From: CAZTDD01 sp964612675
GTDB taxonomy: Bacteria > Hinthialibacterota > Hinthialibacteria > Hinthialibacterales > JAKPRU01
Direction: 5' to 3'
Length of the DNA: 9,154 nt
NCBI GenBank assembly: GCA_964612675.1
Contig: CAZTDD010000182.1
Span: 1 to 9,154, forward strand
The notes under the pieces are model-generated. The model searched no databases, was not told where the DNA came from, and saw only the letters and a program-made list of their open reading frames with translations. The position numbers and the translations under genes were made by a program. Positions within the stretch are counted from its first letter, which is position 1, and every line of letters starts with the position of its first letter. Of this stretch, positions 6,792-9,154 are shown one piece after another.

Positions 6792-6985
6792 TCTGGATCG
6801 CACTGCCGGTGCTTTTCTCCTCAGGTCCTCAAAATATTCATAAACATCTCTTTTGGCCTTTATCCATGCGGCTTTCCAACCGCGCTTTCGGCCGGCCTCT
6901 TCTCGTTTTTGCAACCATCGGGTTGACACTGGTTCTGTTTGAGAGGATTGAATTGCAATAAAGAGAGGCGAGACGCCCGGGGGTC
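6792..6985. other. Intergenic stretch with no convincing gene
   Basis: Two overlapping minus-strand frames are open here. One (GTG at 6929) gives a lysine/arginine-rich helical peptide that runs on through the repeat and into the glycosidase start. The other starts at an ATG at 6913-6915 with an RRGRPKAR-like basic stretch. Neither has a ribosome-binding site or a family resemblance I can name. The charged, non-repetitive sequence could be the remains of a small gene. Confidence 0.35.
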
Positions 6986-7039
6986 CGCTCGCCCTGGAGT
7001 TGCCTTTTCGCTCGCCCTGAAGTTGTACACCAGGGCGAG
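6986..7039 (-). terminator. Hairpin with duplicated arm just after the secreted-protein gene
   Basis: Seven bases past the stop codon of the minus-strand gene, CTCGCCCTG and CAGGGCGAG (plus-strand 7011-7019 and 7031-7039) form a 9-bp GC-rich stem with an 11-base loop. The outer arm is duplicated: a 17-base unit at 7009-7025 recurs at 6986-7002 with one mismatch. The far copy (6988-6997) pairs over 10 bp with 7030-7039, so two mutually exclusive hairpins are possible. There is no T-run, so it is not a classical intrinsic terminator. Its placement fits a transcript 3' end or a REP-like site. Confidence 0.4.
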
Positions 7040-7046
7040 GTCATAG

Positions 7047-9154
7047 TCACATTCCGAGCTTCCTCAGCTTTAAATCATCCACCAACACCGACGAGTCGAC
7101 TCCCGGGCCGCCGTTTTGGACCACGCCCAATACAGGAAACGTAGGATTCTCTGCAGTGAAGCGACCGCCGATGGTGATGGTTTGAAACTCGCCACTCGCC
7201 AGAGCGGCGTTATTGACAAATACACCGACGTTGCCGTTTCCGTTTGTAATTACCAACGCCGTTACGCCACCCTTTCCATCGAACAATCGCGCATCGACCG
7301 ATGCCTGCAACAGGTGCGGAAAACCGCCCTGCAGCTGACTGGCGAAGATGCCGACATTTGTCGCGTCGTTCGATTGTGAAAGAGTAAGAAGGAGATCTTT
7401 CCCGCCGGAAGCGTTGGGCAAGGACAGTGAGGTTCCGCCGCTTTCCGCCATAACGTTTTTCAATAATCCCGAGGTATCCCCGTCAAATGAACCGTCAACA
7501 TCCAATGAGACATTTTCAAATTCATTTTCCGGCAACTCGGAAATAACCAGATTATCGAAATACACTTTTACCGGTCCCGCTGCCGATTCCGGCAAAGCGA
7601 CTTGCAGGCCGGGCTGGAGCGCGTCCGCCGGGGGATCGTAAATCAGAACGAATTTGCCCCACTCGCCAACAGGCACATCCGGACCGCTCGCGTTCGAATA
7701 TCCGAGTTGTCCGTCAATCGGCGAATTCAATGCAGCCAAAGCGGCGGAACAGCCTTCACCATCCGCTCGAACATTCACGGTGAGCATCACAGCACCGTTG
7801 TTTGCTGAAACCGGCACTGTAGAAATTGCCAACGTGCCTTGCCCCGGCTGGGCCTCGATGATCAAACCGCGACCATCCGTCCCCGGTCCTGCGGGCACAT
7901 CGCTGACAGAAATCGCCGCTGCGTCAAAACCGGTCGCCGGACTATAAACGAATCCCGCTTCTTCGACTGTTGCTTCCGAGAAATCAATCTGGGCGAGAAC
8001 ATTCTGCGGACCCGGCGTTGGTGTCGGCTCTCCGCCACCATCGAACGGTCTGTAGTATCGTCCGCGATTATCCGCATACGCGACATTGCCGAGCGTGTCG
8101 ACTGCCTGGACGAAGAATTCCAATCCTTCAATTTCTGACAATTCGCCTTCCCAAATCAGGGGATTTGCTGACGATTGTTCGAGATCAACAGCATTCCATT
8201 CGCCGTTTCCATCTGTCCACAATACAACAACGCGATACAGCGGATCGCCGTCGATATCCTCTGCTTCAACAGTGATCAACACACGCTCGCCTTGAACGAT
8301 CACAGACGGATCGCTCACAGTCGGCGGTGTCTCATTCGATTCGCTTCCGGTGTAGTACGTGCTGTAGCGGAGTTCTTCGTAGAGACGTTCCTGCTTTGTC
8401 TGATTGTTGTACTGACCGGCGACGAAGACAAATCGCTGCAGCGGCGGAAGGCCGCCCTGAGCGGCGATGGTATTCACCGTAAATGGAATCGCCGGGAAGA
8501 AGCCTTGTTTATCGAAAGTACCCTCTTGGGCTTCGCCCGCGCCCCATTGGGAGCCCTCAATTACTGGATCGAAATTGTCGATTGTCTCGTATTTCGCATA
8601 TTCGAGGACAGCGCCTTTTGGGAAGAAGCCTTCGGTGCCGGTGATATAGCCTGCGCGAGGCTGAACCGGCTCGTTCACGTTTGCCTGCGTAATTCCATTA
8701 AATGCATAGAAAATTCCGGCTTCGGTTTCATGTTTTTCGAGGAATTGTTTGTCAATCAATTCGATACGCTGGCTGCGGAGGAGTCCTTCTCCCACCGCGT
8801 TCGGTTCTGCCCAGAGGATATTCTGTCCAGGATCGTAAGACAACCCCCTCTGTATCTCCCCCAAACTTTGGGGGAGAAAACACCGCAGATGCGTTTGTTT
8901 CTTTTCCTCCCCCGAAGATCGGGGGAGGTTAGGAGGGGGTTGAGATTCGTTTCGTTGATTCTCTACCGCATTGTCAAGGATCGGGAGAGAGTCAGACAGG
9001 GTTGAATTTCCTCGAACACCCATCGCCAAATGCGGATCGACAGGCGCATTGCTCGACGTGACAGTCAGCATGGGCAGGCCATACAACGTTGTTCCGGCCG
9101 AAACCTTTTCGTCTTCCCCGATATTATTCCGAATTTCCTGATCGGATAAATTCG
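7047..9154 (-). CDS. C-terminal part of a large, probably secreted multidomain protein (possibly C25 peptidase-type)
   Basis: The frame is open across the right window edge, so only the last 701 residues are visible and the true start lies outside. The start of the visible part (LYGLPM at 23-28) and the segment with PVQPR (162-166) resemble the region after gingipain-like C25 peptidase domains, an inference from pattern only. An Ig-like/fibronectin-type domain follows (about 276-368; it ends with an AVDTLGN motif), then a PTPTPGP linker (376-382). Two consecutive beta-sandwich, carbohydrate-binding-like modules end the protein (about 383-540 and 541-701), closing with YFDNL and VDDLKL. No LPxTG, PEP-CTERM or clear type IX sorting tail is visible. 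Few cysteines and many Asn/Gly/Thr residues fit an extracellular location. A palindromic repeat inserted at 8841-8942 encodes residues 71-104. Catalytic residues, if any, are outside the window. Confidence 0.75.
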   Translation of the reverse strand, partial: NLSDQEIRNNIGEDEKVSAGTTLYGLPMLTVTSSNAPVDPHLAMGVRGNSTLSDSLPILDNAVENQRNESQPPPNLPRSSGEEKKQTHLRCFLPQSLGEIQRGLSYDPGQNILWAEPNAVGEGLLRSQRIELIDKQFLEKHETEAGIFYAFNGITQANVNEPVQPRAGYITGTEGFFPKGAVLEYAKYETIDNFDPVIEGSQWGAGEAQEGTFDKQGFFPAIPFTVNTIAAQGGLPPLQRFVFVAGQYNNQTKQERLYEELRYSTYYTGSESNETPPTVSDPSVIVQGERVLITVEAEDIDGDPLYRVVVLWTDGNGEWNAVDLEQSSANPLIWEGELSEIEGLEFFVQAVDTLGNVAYADNRGRYYRPFDGGGEPTPTPGPQNVLAQIDFSEATVEEAGFVYSPATGFDAAAISVSDVPAGPGTDGRGLIIEAQPGQGTLAISTVPVSANNGAVMLTVNVRADGEGCSAALAALNSPIDGQLGYSNASGPDVPVGEWGKFVLIYDPPADALQPGLQVALPESAAGPVKVYFDNLVISELPENEFENVSLDVDGSFDGDTSGLLKNVMAESGGTSLSLPNASGGKDLLLTLSQSNDATNVGIFASQLQGGFPHLLQASVDARLFDGKGGVTALVITNGNGNVGVFVNNAALASGEFQTITIGGRFTAENPTFPVLGVVQNGGPGVDSSVLVDDLKLRKLGM
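8841..8942. repeat. 102-bp MITE-like palindromic element inserted in frame in a coding region
   Basis: The element begins CAACCCCCTC and ends GAGGGGGTTG. Its 22-base ends are inverted repeats matching at 18 positions. Each end carries its own inner hairpin: CTCCCCC/GGGGGAG around AAACTTT at 8856-8876, and CCTCCCCC/GGGGGAGG around GAAGATC at 8906-8928. The middle (8877-8905) is unrelated spacer. The trinucleotide AGA flanks both sides, a possible 3-bp target duplication but too short to prove. The element is exactly 34 codons, starts on a codon boundary of the host gene and has no stop in that frame. The encoded peptide (starting QPPPNLPRSSGEE) has no resemblance to the surrounding domains. 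Similar arms occur at 1-30 and 6756-6790. No transposase is in the window, so any movement would depend on one elsewhere. Confidence 0.75.

Noticed and set aside
8175..9005. 276-codon plus-strand open frame
   Set aside because: It is antisense to the secreted-protein gene, has no domain-like sequence and simply mirrors that gene's codon pattern.
9084..9086. TTG at 9084-9086 as the start of the secreted-protein gene
   Set aside because: The frame stays open for 22 more codons to the window edge, with protein-like sequence continuous with the following motif, so the gene is cut by the window.

Overview
This is a bacterial window of roughly 52-55% G+C (judged by eye) with two gene sets that converge at about 4445-4481. 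No gene here fixes the phylum. A cytochrome-oxidase-type copper maturation pair, a PTPTP-linked secreted multidomain protein and G-rich palindromic repeats suggest an uncultured Gram-negative-type lineage, but that is inference only.

Plus strand. Positions 1-357 hold the edge of a palindromic repeat and a 10-bp stem-loop, with no convincing gene. Next comes a two-gene set: a six-helix TauE/SafE (DsbD_2-like) membrane protein (358-1077) and, 15 bases later, a 622-residue CcoI/CopA-like P1B-type ATPase homologue (1093-2961). These families usually sit together in cbb3-oxidase assembly loci. The ATPase is intact as a reading frame and keeps its metal-binding head, actuator domain and membrane helices. 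However, its phosphorylation motif, TGD motif and GDGxND motif are altered and most of the nucleotide-binding domain is missing. Its partner has lost two of the cysteines usual in its family. The pair looks like a conserved but non-pumping derivative of a copper-delivery module, and it is the main finding. A normal adenylosuccinate synthetase gene, purA (3149-4444), follows behind its own candidate promoter.

Minus strand, reading right to left. The C-terminal 701 residues of a large, probably secreted protein (7047-9154) run off the right edge. It carries what looks like the end of a C25 (gingipain-like) peptidase region, an Ig-like domain, a Pro-Thr linker and two beta-sandwich modules. A 102-bp palindromic mobile-repeat-like element sits in frame inside it and adds exactly 34 codons. 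About 430 bases with repeats, a hairpin and no convincing gene follow. Then comes a translationally coupled pair (ATGA overlap): a GH100-like (alpha/alpha)6 glycosidase (5321-6619, best start a TTG behind a perfect Shine-Dalgarno) and a sucrose-phosphate-phosphatase-like HAD hydrolase (4482-5324). This pair probably handles sucrose or a related glycoside.

Three copies or half-copies of the same C/G-rich palindromic repeat (1-30, 6756-6790, 8841-8942) occur in only 9 kb, so the repeat is probably abundant in this genome.
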